From Methylobacterium sp. E-066 (lineage in GTDB: Bacteria > Pseudomonadota > Alphaproteobacteria > Rhizobiales > Beijerinckiaceae), in the NCBI RefSeq assembly GCF_022829635.1, contig NZ_JAKSYO010000215.1:38695-102694 (forward strand): a DNA stretch of 64,000 nt, written 5' to 3'. Position numbers and translations under genes: made by a program. The notes under the pieces were generated by a model. It saw only the letters and a list, made by a program, of their open reading frames with translations. It was not told the origin of the DNA and made no database searches. This document shows positions 9,220 to 18,153 of the stretch, one piece after another; the first letter of the stretch is position 1; every line of letters begins with the position of its first letter.

Positions 9220-9894
9220 TCAGGCGCCAACCCAGTGGGTCAGCACGTTTCGCTGTGCGGCCTGGATATGTCGACGTGCGCTGGCCTCCGCGCGCTGACT
9301 GTCGCCGTCCGCGATGGCCGCCACCAGCGCGGTGTGCTCCTGCTCGGCCTCGGCCACACGGCTGGCATTCCGCCGCCTCGTGTTTCCGACGAGCGCCAGC
9401 AGGGCCGACATAGAGCTTAGATGCTCAGCCAAATAGCGATTTCGAGCGCAGGTGTGGATCGTCAGATGAAGATCGCGGTTGTGCCGTGCGCCGGCGACCG
9501 GATCGGCAGCGGAGGCGCGCTCCTGCTCGAGGATGTGCTGTAACCGCGCGATGTCGACTGGGGTCGCGTACCGCGCCGCCAATGACGCCGCGGCGCCCTC
9601 AGCCCATTCTCGCGCCGTATACAGTTCCGAAACCTGCTGCTGGTCCAGCGCCGCAATCCGGATGCCGCGATGCGACTGCATGCTCAGCAGCCCCTCCGCC
9701 TCCAACCGCTGCAGAGCATCGCGGAGCGGTGTGCGGCTCATCTCAAGCCATTCGGTCAGGTCGGCCTCGCGCACGAGCGATCCCGGCGCAAGCTTGCCGT
9801 CCTGGATCGCCGTGAAGATTGCATCGTACGCGCGGCGGCTCAGGGGCCGATCATCGACTGGGACCCCAGGCTGCCAGGATTTCTCGGCGTCCAA
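9220..9894 (-). CDS. GntR-family transcriptional regulator, FCD subfamily
   Basis: 224 residues. The winged HTH covers about 17-80, with VREADLTEWLEMSRTPLRDAL (two helices of the FadR-type domain) and LEAEGLLSMQSHRGIRI (the wing). The C-terminal FCD ligand domain spans about 90-220, with RDLHLTIHTCARN and a final helix of ARRHIQAAQ type. FCD regulators are usually repressors released by organic acids. The likely start is TTG at 9894, about 10 nt after GGGAGGGG. It is divergent from the MFS-lactonase-Ldh2 operon, and a perfect palindrome lies between them. Confidence 0.9.
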   Translation of the reverse strand: MDAEKSWQPGVPVDDRPLSRRAYDAIFTAIQDGKLAPGSLVREADLTEWLEMSRTPLRDALQRLEAEGLLSMQSHRGIRIAALDQQQVSELYTAREWAEGAAASLAARYATPVDIARLQHILEQERASAADPVAGARHNRDLHLTIHTCARNRYLAEHLSSMSALLALVGNTRRRNASRVAEAEQEHTALVAAIADGDSQRAEASARRHIQAAQRNVLTHWVGA

Positions 9895-10197
9895 TCGCAG
9901 TGCCCCTCCCTAACGATCCCGCTTCCAAACGCGAATTCTACCGACGCTCGCTGCTGGACTCAACCGTATACAATTGTATATGAATGCGTGGACACGCTCG
10001 TGATGTGGGCATATCGGGCCTGGGAAACGGTCCGGGCCAGGTCCCGCCGCGTCGGAGTTTGTGGAACTCGTTCGTGGCCGTTCGACGCTGCGAGCCGCAC
10101 GAAGGCTCATAGCGGCAGACAAAATATCGTTTTTCCGCGCTATCTGGCCCGCAACATGCGGAACCGGATTGATGAAAATAAAAATTTGGGAGTAGGC
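9895..10197. other. divergent intergenic region between GntR gene and MFS operon
   Basis: About 300 bp without a convincing gene; locally A+T-richer than the flanks. It contains the 14-bp palindrome at 9967-9980 and the GGGAG Shine-Dalgarno of the MFS gene. It probably carries both promoters; no clear -35/-10 pair was identified by eye. Confidence 0.6.
9967..9980. promoter_or_regulatory. probable GntR operator (perfect palindrome)
   Basis: TATACAATTGTATA is a perfect 14-bp palindrome, 73 nt upstream of the GntR start and about 217 nt upstream of the MFS start. Length, symmetry and A+T-rich TATAC/GTATA arms fit known FCD-type GntR operators. Binding by the adjacent regulator is inferred. Confidence 0.6.
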
Positions 10198-11493
10198 ATG
10201 CCGTTCAGGCGAGGTTGGATAGCGCTACTCCTGTTCGCGCTGGCGATGATCAACTACATTGATCGTGTGACTCTATCTTTCGCCGCGGGGCCGATCGCCA
10301 AAGAATACGGGCTCGATCCGGTTTCCCTGGGGTATCTGTTCTCGTCGTTCCTGTGGACATACGCGCTGTTTCTGATCCCGATGGGCCTGCTGGTCGACCG
10401 GTTCGGTGCCAAGCGCGTCGCGGGTTTCGGGCTCACGCTCTGGTCGCTTGCGACGGCGGCAACCGGCCTGTCGACCGGCTTCGCCTCGCTTCTCGCGACA
10501 CGTCTCGCGATGGGGGCGGGGGAGGCGACGAGCAATCCCGCGGGCGCTCGCGTCATCCGCGAATGGATGCCGGCTGGCGAGCGCGGGGCCATGAACGCGG
10601 CCTTCAACAGCGGGTCCTACGCGGGGCCTGCCCTGTGCGCCCTCGTGGCCGGTCCCATCATCGAGCACTACGGCTGGCGGGCGCTCTTCTTCGCCGCTGG
10701 GGCGATCGGGTTGCTCTGGCTGATCTGCTGGCTCAGCCTCTTCTCCCGCCCGGAGGACGCGCGCTGGCTGAGCGAGCCTGAGCGGGCCAAGATCCTGGCC
10801 GAGCGGACCGGCAACACGGCGGCCGCGGGCGACCGCACGGGCCTGGTCGGTATGCTGTCATCCGGGCCGACGCTGTGGGGGCTGGCGCTGACGATGGGCT
10901 GCAACGTCTACTCGCAGTACCTCTTCCTGACATGGCTGCCGAGCTATCTGCAGACCACCAAGGGGCTCACGATCGCCAAGACCGGTCTCTACGCCGCGAT
11001 CCCGTACACGGTGGCCGTGGTGCTCTGCATCGGGATCGGGTTTCTCAGCGATCGCATGATGCGGGGCGAGGTCGGCGGCGGTCGGCGCCGGTACGTCATC
11101 GCGTCCACGATGATGCTCGCGGCCACCGTCCTCTTCGCGCCCTTCGTCGACGCCGTGTGGCTGATCCTGGCGCTGATCGCGGTATCCCTGACCGGCATCG
11201 CCTCGACGACGTCGCTAACGTTCTCCCTGGTCAACGACCTGCTGCCGAACCCACGCGATATCGGCGTCGCCATGGCCTTCGTCGTGGTCGGCGGCAACGT
11301 CTTCGGGCTGATGGCGCCGATCGTGACCGGGTACGTCATCCGGGCGACGGGCAGCTACGACGGCGCCTTCTACGTCGCCGGGGCCCTCCTCATCTGCGGC
11401 GCGGCCTCGGTCCTGACGCTCACCCACACGCCGATCGGCGCGCGGCGATCCGAAGCCGAGTCCGAGGTCGCTCCCCTGTCGCAGCGGATCTGA
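10198..11493 (+). CDS. MFS transporter, ACS type (hexuronate/galactonate-like)
   Basis: 431 residues with 12 helices. NYIDRVTLSFAAGPIAKEYG in helix 1 and LIPMGLLVDRFGAKRV in loop 2/3 place it with ACS permeases for sugar acids (ExuT/GudP/DgoT-like); RLAMGAGEATSNPAGARVI is the helix-4 motif. ATG 10198 has GGGAG 5 nt upstream; an in-frame ATG at 10156 lacks a good ribosome site. It is followed within 7 nt by a lactonase gene and then an Ldh2 dehydrogenase, so a sugar-acid or lactone substrate is a reasonable inference. Confidence 0.88.
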   Translation: MPFRRGWIALLLFALAMINYIDRVTLSFAAGPIAKEYGLDPVSLGYLFSSFLWTYALFLIPMGLLVDRFGAKRVAGFGLTLWSLATAATGLSTGFASLLATRLAMGAGEATSNPAGARVIREWMPAGERGAMNAAFNSGSYAGPALCALVAGPIIEHYGWRALFFAAGAIGLLWLICWLSLFSRPEDARWLSEPERAKILAERTGNTAAAGDRTGLVGMLSSGPTLWGLALTMGCNVYSQYLFLTWLPSYLQTTKGLTIAKTGLYAAIPYTVAVVLCIGIGFLSDRMMRGEVGGGRRRYVIASTMMLAATVLFAPFVDAVWLILALIAVSLTGIASTTSLTFSLVNDLLPNPRDIGVAMAFVVVGGNVFGLMAPIVTGYVIRATGSYDGAFYVAGALLICGAASVLTLTHTPIGARRSEAESEVAPLSQRI

Positions 11494-11500
11494 GGCCGTC

Positions 11501-12556
11501 ATGTTCGCTTTCGTCGGATCACGCACGACGGTCGAGCGCAAGGCGCGCGGCGAGGGTCTGTCGGTCTACGCGGTCCTGCCCGGCGGCACCTGGGAGCTGC
11601 GCCATGTGCTGCGTGGTCTGACCAACCCGTCCTATCTCGCCCTGAGCCGAGCGGCGGATCGGCTCTACGCCGTGCACGGCGACGGAGAGAGCGTCAGCGC
11701 CTTCGCGGTCGCGCGGGACGGTGCCGTTTCGCTCCTCGGCACACGAGCGACCGAGGGGCGAAACCCCGTCCACCTCCTGATCCACGAACGCGCGCGCTCG
11801 CTCCTCGTCGCGAATTATGCCAGCGGGAGCCTCGCGCGCCTGCCGATCCACGCGGACGGCACGCTCGGCTGCGTGGCCCAGCGTCTCGAACTGCCGGGTC
11901 AGACGGGCCCGCATCGAACCCAGCAGACGGGGTCTCATCCCCACCAGGTCGTGCTGGACCCGACCGGTGACCGGGTCATCGTGCCGGACAAGGGCCTGGA
12001 CCGGGTGTTCATCGTCGCCGTCGGACGCGATGACGGCCGCCTCGCACTCACTCCGGACGGACCGCCACCCGGCCGCGAGGGCGCCGGGCCGCGCCATGCC
12101 GTCTTCGATCGTTCCGGCACCATCCTCTTCGTGGCGAACGAGCTCGACTCGACGGTCACCCGCTTCGCCTATGAGGCGGGCAGCGGCCGCCTCTCGCCGC
12201 TCGAGATCGTCTCTACGCTGCCGTCTAGCTGCCTCAAGACCAGCCACGCCGCCGGCATCGCGCTGACCCCGTGCGGGCGCTGGCTCTACGTGTCGAACCG
12301 TGGCGACGACAGCATCGCGGTCATCGCGGTGGAGGCCGCGGGCCTGAGGCCCACGGTCTGGGTCCCGACCGGGGGCGCGAAGCCGCGTTTCATCACGCTG
12401 GACCCCACTGGGCAGACGCTGCTGGTCGCGAACGAGGACAGCGATACGATCGTATCCTTCGCCGTGGATCAGGTCACCGGCGCTCTCGCCCGAACCGGGC
12501 AGGCGGTCGAGACCGGATCGCCCGTCTGCGTCGTGTTCGGCAGCCCGGCGGCATGA
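11501..12556 (+). CDS. lactonase, 6-phosphogluconolactonase (YbhE) beta-propeller family
   Basis: A 351-residue seven-bladed propeller. Family-typical strings are FVGSRTTVERK at the N-terminus, GSHPHQVVLDPTGDRV, VPDKGLDRVFI, GPRHAVFDRSG and VANELDSTVTRF. Proteins of this family open six-membered sugar lactones, and some handle other lactones. There is no signal peptide, so it should be cytoplasmic. It lies between the ACS permease and the Ldh2 dehydrogenase, which suggests hydrolysis of a lactone formed or imported by this operon. Confidence 0.88.
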   Translation: MFAFVGSRTTVERKARGEGLSVYAVLPGGTWELRHVLRGLTNPSYLALSRAADRLYAVHGDGESVSAFAVARDGAVSLLGTRATEGRNPVHLLIHERARSLLVANYASGSLARLPIHADGTLGCVAQRLELPGQTGPHRTQQTGSHPHQVVLDPTGDRVIVPDKGLDRVFIVAVGRDDGRLALTPDGPPPGREGAGPRHAVFDRSGTILFVANELDSTVTRFAYEAGSGRLSPLEIVSTLPSSCLKTSHAAGIALTPCGRWLYVSNRGDDSIAVIAVEAAGLRPTVWVPTGGAKPRFITLDPTGQTLLVANEDSDTIVSFAVDQVTGALARTGQAVETGSPVCVVFGSPAA

Positions 12557-12695
12557 TGGATCAGCGCTTCGCGCCGGAGCCGTTCGCTGCATGTCGGCGC
12601 AGGGCCACGCGCCGTCACGGCCTGCCGAACCCGGCGGTGGATGGCGGCCTTTCTCCTCACAGATCGAATCCCCATCCGACCTCGGATCCGTGCCC

Positions 12696-13751
12696 ATGAC
12701 CGACGAGCGAATTTTCCCAGACCAGCTGCGCGCCTTCGCGACGGCCGCCTACGCGACCACCGGCATGCTGGAGGATCGGGCAGCGCTGTGCGCCGACACG
12801 CTCGTGCAGGCCGATCTCTGGGGGCACCAGTCGCACGGCGTCATGCGGTTGCCCTGGTACATGGCACGGTTGCGGGCCGGCGTCTGCGATCCGCTCGCCG
12901 AACCCGAACTCGTGGTCGACGGCGGTGCGATCGCTGTCCTCGACGGCCGCGAGGCCATGGGACAGATCTCGGCTGCCCGCGCGGCGCAGGAAGCAGTCGA
13001 TCGAGCAAAGCGGCACGGCATCGGCGCCGTGGCGGTCCGCAACTCGAACCACTTCGGCACGGCGATGTACTTCACGCTGATTGCGGCGCGCGCGGACTGC
13101 GTCGGTTTTCTCTCGACGAACGCCAGCCCCGCCATGGCGCCCTGGGGCGGCCGGCGGAAGGTCGTCGGCAACAATCCGTGGTCCTGGGCTGCGCCCGCCG
13201 GCAGCCACGCGCCGCTGGTGCTCGACATCGCCAACACGGGCGTGGCCCGCGGCAAGATCTACCTCGCACGCCAGAAGGGGCAAACGATCCCGGAAGGCTG
13301 GGCGATCAATGCTGAGGGCGCGCCGACCGTCGATCCGCAAGAGGCGATCGACGGCATCATCCTGCCCATGGCGCAGCACAAGGGGTATGCCATTTCGGTC
13401 GCGATGGACATGCTCTCGGGTGTTCTCACCGGCAGCGCCTTCGGACCCGGGGTGCACGGGCCGTATCAGGCCCGGGAACGCAGCGGCGCCGGTCACCTGA
13501 TGATCGCCCTCGATATCGCGGCGTTCCAGCCGATCGAGAACTTCGGCGCGCGCATGGAAGAGATGATCGCGGGCCTGAAGGCCGTCCCGCTCGCACAGGG
13601 ATACGACGAGGTCTTCTACCCCGGCGAAATCGAGGCTCGGAACGATATAGAGAATCGACGCGACGGACTGCTGCTACCCGACGACACGCTGGAAGATCTG
13701 CGAAATCTTGCGCACGCTATCGGGCAGACGGAAAAGCTTCCGTTCACTTGA
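12696..13751 (+). CDS. Ldh2-family (malate/L-sulfolactate) NAD(P)-dependent dehydrogenase
   Basis: 351 residues. The family signatures are clear: ADLWGHQSHGVMRLPWYMARL (about 44-64), the catalytic-histidine motif NSNHFGTAMYF (about 115-125), PWGGRRKVVGNNPWSW and KGYAISVAMDMLSGVLTG. These enzymes oxidise 2-hydroxy acids such as malate, lactate or sulfolactate, or reduce the 2-oxo acid. I chose ATG 12696; the frame is open further upstream but matches nothing there. Third gene of the GntR-linked operon. Confidence 0.9.
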   Translation: MTDERIFPDQLRAFATAAYATTGMLEDRAALCADTLVQADLWGHQSHGVMRLPWYMARLRAGVCDPLAEPELVVDGGAIAVLDGREAMGQISAARAAQEAVDRAKRHGIGAVAVRNSNHFGTAMYFTLIAARADCVGFLSTNASPAMAPWGGRRKVVGNNPWSWAAPAGSHAPLVLDIANTGVARGKIYLARQKGQTIPEGWAINAEGAPTVDPQEAIDGIILPMAQHKGYAISVAMDMLSGVLTGSAFGPGVHGPYQARERSGAGHLMIALDIAAFQPIENFGARMEEMIAGLKAVPLAQGYDEVFYPGEIEARNDIENRRDGLLLPDDTLEDLRNLAHAIGQTEKLPFT

Positions 13752-13929
13752 ACAACGTGCATCTGGAATTCGGCGCTGAGGTTCGATGACCAGCGTGGGA
13801 TATGGCGACGGCGCTGACCGGCTGATCGTCAACGACCTGGGGATAGGCCGGCTGGCGTTTCCCCATGATCTCCGGCGCCCGCATCGCTGTGCCTGCTTTG
13901 TCCGTTATGAGATATCGCTCTCGCAGATA

Positions 13930-13948
13930 GGCCCTCTACGATAGGGCC
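13930..13948. terminator. possible bidirectional terminator stem-loop
   Basis: GGCCCT and AGGGCC arms (6 bp) flank a 7-nt loop in the gap between the convergent Ldh2 and crotonase genes. There is no U-tract, so this is weak evidence. The remaining gap (13752-13960) shows nothing else. Confidence 0.3.
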
Positions 13949-13960
13949 GATGCGTTACCG

Positions 13961-14728
13961 TCATTCCTGCCTCGAAGGATGGGGAAGGCTTGGAGGCTCG
14001 TCTCGGGATCCGGCCGACGCCCCGCGGATCTCAGCATTCACGCCTTGACCGTAGACGAGCGCCTGTTGCCAATTCGTCGCCGCACCGGGGACCGCATCGA
14101 GGGAAGTCTTGATCGCGGTCAGGGCTACAGGATCGAACACAGCGATGCGCGCGGCGAGCTCAGCGCAACGCGCCTCGAGGTCTGTCCCTGGGATGACCTC
14201 GTTCACGAGCCCCCAGTCGAAGGCGGTGGCCGCGCTGATCCGCTCCCCGGTCAGCAGCAGCCAACCGGCGCGCTTGCGGTTCAGCAGCAACCGCGCGGTC
14301 GGGCCCGCCATGCTCGCGTAGGCACCGAAACCGATCTCCGGTGTGCCGAACGCGGCGTCCTCGGCCGCTATGGCGAGGTCGCAGGTGTTGACGAGCGTCA
14401 TCCCGCCCCCGAGGGCCAAGCCGTTCACGCCGGCGATGAAAATCGCCCTGTGCGCCCGGATCGCTACGTTGAGGGCGATGGCTTCTTCTCCGGCCGTGTC
14501 GGAGTTGCCCGCTGCGACCTCGACCGCCCGCTCCTTCAAATCGAGGCCAGCGCAGAAGCTCGTATCCGTCCCGGTCAGGACGACAGCGCGCGTGCTTGGT
14601 CCGAAGTCGGCGATGGCCGCGCCGAGCGCGAGCCGCGTTGCCCGGTCGAGAGCGTTGCGTTTCTCGGGCCGCACGATGCGGATGCGAGCCCAGCCGGCAT
14701 GGTGTTCGACCTGGATTGTGCGGCTCAA
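13961..14728 (-). CDS. enoyl-CoA hydratase/isomerase-family protein
   Basis: 255-residue crotonase. The oxyanion-hole motifs SFCAGLDLKE (57-66) and GLALGGGM (103-110) are present. Of the catalytic acids, E131 is kept (GTPEIGFG) but the second position is tryptophan (W156). That pattern is commoner in isomerases and other crotonase branches than in hydratases. The start is a TTG at 14728 directly behind a consensus AGGAGG, 5 nt away. It is the last gene of the minus-strand HMGL-CaiB-MFS-SMP30 operon, 35 nt after the lactonase stop. Confidence 0.87.
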   Translation of the reverse strand: MSRTIQVEHHAGWARIRIVRPEKRNALDRATRLALGAAIADFGPSTRAVVLTGTDTSFCAGLDLKERAVEVAAGNSDTAGEEAIALNVAIRAHRAIFIAGVNGLALGGGMTLVNTCDLAIAAEDAAFGTPEIGFGAYASMAGPTARLLLNRKRAGWLLLTGERISAATAFDWGLVNEVIPGTDLEARCAELAARIAVFDPVALTAIKTSLDAVPGAATNWQQALVYGQGVNAEIRGASAGSRDEPPSLPHPSRQE

Positions 14729-14763
14729 AGCGGCCTCCTGAGGCTAGCGCTCGTGGACGCGCG

Positions 14764-15678
14764 CTAGCGATGGGTGACCGGCAGTCCTTCGTGCCGCCAG
14801 CGGGCCCGCAAGACGGTGCCGGTCTGCGATTCAGTCATGTAGAGCGTGCTGCGGTCGCTCCGGCCGAAGGTAAGGTTCGTCACCGTCTGCCCGCGGCAGG
14901 AGCGAATGCGGGCGAGCGGTTCGCCCTGTGGACCTTGCACGAATACAGAGCCGAGCGAGGCGTGCGCGACGAGCAGGTTGCCGCACTCGTCCATCACTAA
15001 CCCGTCCGGCCCGCTGGTGCCGTGGAAGCTCGCGAACCGCCCGACCTTCGAGACACTGCCGTCTCGCTGGAGCGGCACGCGCCAGACGGAATTGTCACGG
15101 GTCATGGCCACGAACAGCACGCTCTCGTCGGCCGAGAGCACGAGACCGTTGGGGCTCACCCCGTTGGTGATCAGGCAGTCGAGGCGGCCGGAGGGGTTCA
15201 GGCGGAAGACCCGCCCCGTCGGATCGTGCAGGCCGGTCTGGCCCTGGTCCGTAAAGTAGATCTCCCCGGTGCGGGCGACGATCAGGTCGTTGACGCCCTT
15301 GAACCGCTCGCTGTTGCGCCGGGCGAGGTACGGCTCGGGTGTGCCGCCCGCGGGATCAAGGCTGAGGATCCCGTTCTTGTAGTCGGCGATCAGCAATCGG
15401 CCGTCCGAGTGGAAGGCGAGGCCGTTCGGCTCGCCGTCCCATTCCGCGAGCTGCGTCCAGTTCCCGTCAGGCGCGATCCGGAAGACGCGCCCGTGCGGGA
15501 TGTCGGTGACGTGTAGGTTGCCGGCGGCGTCGAAGCACGGCCCCTCCAGGAAGCAGTCCACCGGGTGGCCGCCCTTGTTGGCCCGCGCCCAGTCGGTCAC
15601 GACCGGCCGGCGCAGCGCCTCTGGCATCGCCGTGAAGGGCTCGGTTTCGATCGTCTCGGGATGGGGGTACCAGGACAT
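14764..15678 (-). CDS. SMP-30/gluconolactonase/LRE-family protein (cytoplasmic paralogue)
   Basis: A 304-residue six-bladed propeller. Metal-site motifs are DCFLEGPCFDAAG (the Glu), GVSPNGLVLS (the Asn) and SGPDGLVMDECGN (the Asp). The family opens sugar or aliphatic lactones with a divalent metal. It is clearly paralogous to the next gene upstream: the blades share GEPNGL/GEPNGM, YFTDQGQTGL and TRDNSVWRVPL/TRDNAVWRVPL. It lacks the signal peptide of that copy. Its ATG is 3 nt after the neighbouring stop, so the pair is co-translated. Confidence 0.9.
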   Translation of the reverse strand: MSWYPHPETIETEPFTAMPEALRRPVVTDWARANKGGHPVDCFLEGPCFDAAGNLHVTDIPHGRVFRIAPDGNWTQLAEWDGEPNGLAFHSDGRLLIADYKNGILSLDPAGGTPEPYLARRNSERFKGVNDLIVARTGEIYFTDQGQTGLHDPTGRVFRLNPSGRLDCLITNGVSPNGLVLSADESVLFVAMTRDNSVWRVPLQRDGSVSKVGRFASFHGTSGPDGLVMDECGNLLVAHASLGSVFVQGPQGEPLARIRSCRGQTVTNLTFGRSDRSTLYMTESQTGTVLRARWRHEGLPVTHR

Positions 15679-15681
15679 CGC

Positions 15682-16689
15682 TCAAGGCCTGTCGGCGTAT
15701 TGGCGGCGGGCGGCCACGCCCCAGGGCGCGGTCAGGATCGTGCCGGTGGACGATTCCGTGAAGAACAGCGTCTTCCGGTCCGTGCCGCCGAGCTTGGCGT
15801 TCGTGACGGTCTTGCCCTTTGGAGCACGGATACGGGCGACGATCTCACCGTCGGGATCGATCGCGAAGACGGAGCCGAGGGAGGCGTGCGGCACGAGCAG
15901 TGTGCCCTCGGCATCGATCGTGAGGCTGTCCGGTCCGCTCACCCCGTGGAACGACACGAAGCGCCCGACCTTGCCGGTGCTGCCGTCCGGGAACAGCGGC
16001 ACGCGCCAGACGGCGTTGTCGCGGGTCATCGAGACGAACAGCACCTGCTCGTTCGGGTGCAGGACCAGCCCGTTCGGGCTCACACCGGTCGACAGGATCG
16101 TATCGAGGCGGCCGTCCGGGCGCAGCCGGTACACCCGCCCGGTCGGGTCCTGCAGGCCGGTCTGACCCTGGTCGGTGAAGTAGAGGTCGCCGTTGAGCGC
16201 GAAGGTGAGGTCGTTGAGGCCTTTGAAGCGCTCGCTGTCACGCCGCCCCAAGAACGTGGCGATCCTTCCCGTGGCCGGGTCGAAGGTGAGCAGGCCCTGC
16301 TTGTAGTCGGCGATGAAGAAGCGCCCGTCCGGGTGGCGCGTCATGCCGTTGGGCTCGCCGTCCCACTCGGCGAGCTGGGTCCAGGTCCGGTCGAGGGCGA
16401 TCCGAAACAGGCGGCCGAACGGGATGTCGACGCAGTAGAGGGTGCCGTCGGCCTCCGCGACGAGCCCCTCGATGAAGCTGTCGACCGGCGGCTGGCCGAC
16501 CTTGTTGACCGTGGACCACTCGGATGGGGTGTTCTTCCGGCGCAGGGCGTCGGGCATCGCCGTGTAGGGCTCGGCCATGACGAGCCGGGGCGGCCCATCC
16601 GGGTCGAGACCGGCGGCCCGCGCGGCGCGTGGGCGGGGGAGAAGGGCGGCCCCGAGGAGCGCGCCCGCGACCGTCCGGCGCGAGAGCAT
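15682..16689 (-). CDS. SMP-30/gluconolactonase-family protein with Tat-like signal
   Basis: 335 residues. The N-terminus MLSRRTVAGALLGAALLP is a twin-arginine-like signal (SRRTVAG, then a hydrophobic stretch and an ARAA cleavage region at about residue 26), so this copy is probably periplasmic. The propeller has DSFIEGLVAEADG, GVSPNGLVLHPNE and GPDSLTIDAEG as metal-site motifs. The start ATG overlaps the MFS stop by one base (TGATG). With the cytoplasmic paralogue next door it could hydrolyse the same lactone on the other side of the membrane. Confidence 0.87.
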   Translation of the reverse strand: MLSRRTVAGALLGAALLPRPRAARAAGLDPDGPPRLVMAEPYTAMPDALRRKNTPSEWSTVNKVGQPPVDSFIEGLVAEADGTLYCVDIPFGRLFRIALDRTWTQLAEWDGEPNGMTRHPDGRFFIADYKQGLLTFDPATGRIATFLGRRDSERFKGLNDLTFALNGDLYFTDQGQTGLQDPTGRVYRLRPDGRLDTILSTGVSPNGLVLHPNEQVLFVSMTRDNAVWRVPLFPDGSTGKVGRFVSFHGVSGPDSLTIDAEGTLLVPHASLGSVFAIDPDGEIVARIRAPKGKTVTNAKLGGTDRKTLFFTESSTGTILTAPWGVAARRQYADRP

Positions 16690-18068
16690 CACGACCTCCC
16701 CGGCTGCGGCTGACCCGCTGGCAGGGGTGAGGCCGGCAGGGCCGCCGGGGCCGACTTCGGCGCCCCGCGCATGAACAGGACCAGCAGGCCGTTCAACCCC
16801 AGGGCGAGCATGAGGACGACGGCCATGCCGAGCATACCGGCATCGTAGGAGCCGGTCGCGTCCTTGAGCCAGCCAACCATGAACGGGCCGACGAAGCCGC
16901 CCGCCGCCCCGACCGAGTTGATGAAGGCGAGGCCCCCCGCCGCGGCGGCGCCGGTCAGGAAGGTCTGCGGGATGGTGTAGAACACCGTCCGGGCCGAGAT
17001 CGTGCCGATCAGCGCCAGCGTCAGGCCGACCAGGGCCGGCACCAGCGACGTCACCAGCACCGACATCACGAGGCCGACGACCCCGCAGGACAGGGCCAGA
17101 GCCATGTTGAGCAGCTTGCGCCCAGTGCGGTCGGCGACCCGGGCCCAGAGCAGCATCGCCACGGTGGCGAAGAAGTACGGGATCGCCGAGACGAAGCCGA
17201 TCGTCAGGGTCGAGAGGCCGTGGCCTTTGAGGATCAGCGGCAGCCAGATGCCGACCCCGTAGGAGCCGATGGTGAAGGCGAAGGTGATGCCGGCAAGCGC
17301 CAGGACGCGGCGGTCGCGCAACGCTTCGCCGAGCCGGTGCCGCGGGCTCTCGTGCCGCTCGCGCGCCAGGGCGTCGGTCAGGGCCGCCCGCTCCTCGGGC
17401 GTCAGCCAGGCCGCGTCCTTCGGAGCGTCGGACAGGAGCGCGAGGCAGAGGAGGCCGAGCAGGCAGGCCGGCAGGCCCTCGACGATGAACATCCACTGCC
17501 AGCCTGAGAGGCCGAGCACCCCATGCATCTCCAGGAGCGACGACGACACCGGGCCGCCGATCAGGGACGAGAGCGGCGTGGCAGCCATGAACCACGCCAG
17601 CACGCGGGTGCGTGAGCGCGCGGGAAACCACACCGACAGGTACCAGATCACCCCGGGGAAGAAGCCGGCCTCGAACACGCCGAGCAGGAAGCGCAGGCCG
17701 TAGAAGCTGAGCGGCCCGACCGCGAAGGCTGTCGCCGCGGCGGCGAGCCCCCAAGTGATCATGATGCGCGCGAGCCAGCGGCGCGCGCCGAAGCGGTACA
17801 TCGCCATGTTGCTCGGGACTTCGAGCAGGCAGTAGCTCGCGAACATGATGCCCGCGCCCCAGCCGAATTGTGTCGCGGTCAGGCCAAGCTCGCGATTCAT
17901 CTGCAGGGCGGCGAAGCCGACACTGGTCCGGTCGATGTAGTTGAAGAAGTAGCCGAGCATCAGGATCGGCACGAGGCGCCACATCGCCTTACGGATCGCG
18001 GCGTCCTCGACCGCCTTGAGGGCGGGATTGATGGCCGCCGTTGGCGCCGCAGCGGTGGTGCTCGACAT
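16689..18068 (-). CDS. MFS transporter, ACS type
   Basis: A 459-residue, 12-helix permease with NYIDRTSVGFAALQMNRELG in helix 1, YRFGARRWLARIMITWG and FLLGVFEAGFFPGV. All are ACS hallmarks (phthalate/tartrate-type permeases). It is similar to the permease at 2926-4269. It is coupled to the secreted lactonase by a 1-nt overlap and follows the CoA-transferase. Probable role: uptake of the acid or lactone used by this operon. Confidence 0.9.
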   Translation of the reverse strand: MSSTTAAAPTAAINPALKAVEDAAIRKAMWRLVPILMLGYFFNYIDRTSVGFAALQMNRELGLTATQFGWGAGIMFASYCLLEVPSNMAMYRFGARRWLARIMITWGLAAAATAFAVGPLSFYGLRFLLGVFEAGFFPGVIWYLSVWFPARSRTRVLAWFMAATPLSSLIGGPVSSSLLEMHGVLGLSGWQWMFIVEGLPACLLGLLCLALLSDAPKDAAWLTPEERAALTDALARERHESPRHRLGEALRDRRVLALAGITFAFTIGSYGVGIWLPLILKGHGLSTLTIGFVSAIPYFFATVAMLLWARVADRTGRKLLNMALALSCGVVGLVMSVLVTSLVPALVGLTLALIGTISARTVFYTIPQTFLTGAAAAGGLAFINSVGAAGGFVGPFMVGWLKDATGSYDAGMLGMAVVLMLALGLNGLLVLFMRGAPKSAPAALPASPLPAGQPQPGRS

Positions 18069-18153
18069 GGGTGGGTCCTCGATCGGCGTTTCCGGGCGGG
18101 TTCGGTTTCTCGTTGGCCGGCGCAGCGTCGAGGCCGCGCTTCGGCATGACGCT

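Noticed and set aside
9925..9940. GCGAATTC near 9931 as a further copy of the shared box
   Set aside because: Only GCGAAT matches; the rest of the box and its symmetry are absent.
16690..17982. Extension of the Tat-signal lactonase frame upstream
   Set aside because: It runs antisense-like through the ACS permease in the wrong frame; the TGATG junction and signal peptide set the start at 16689.
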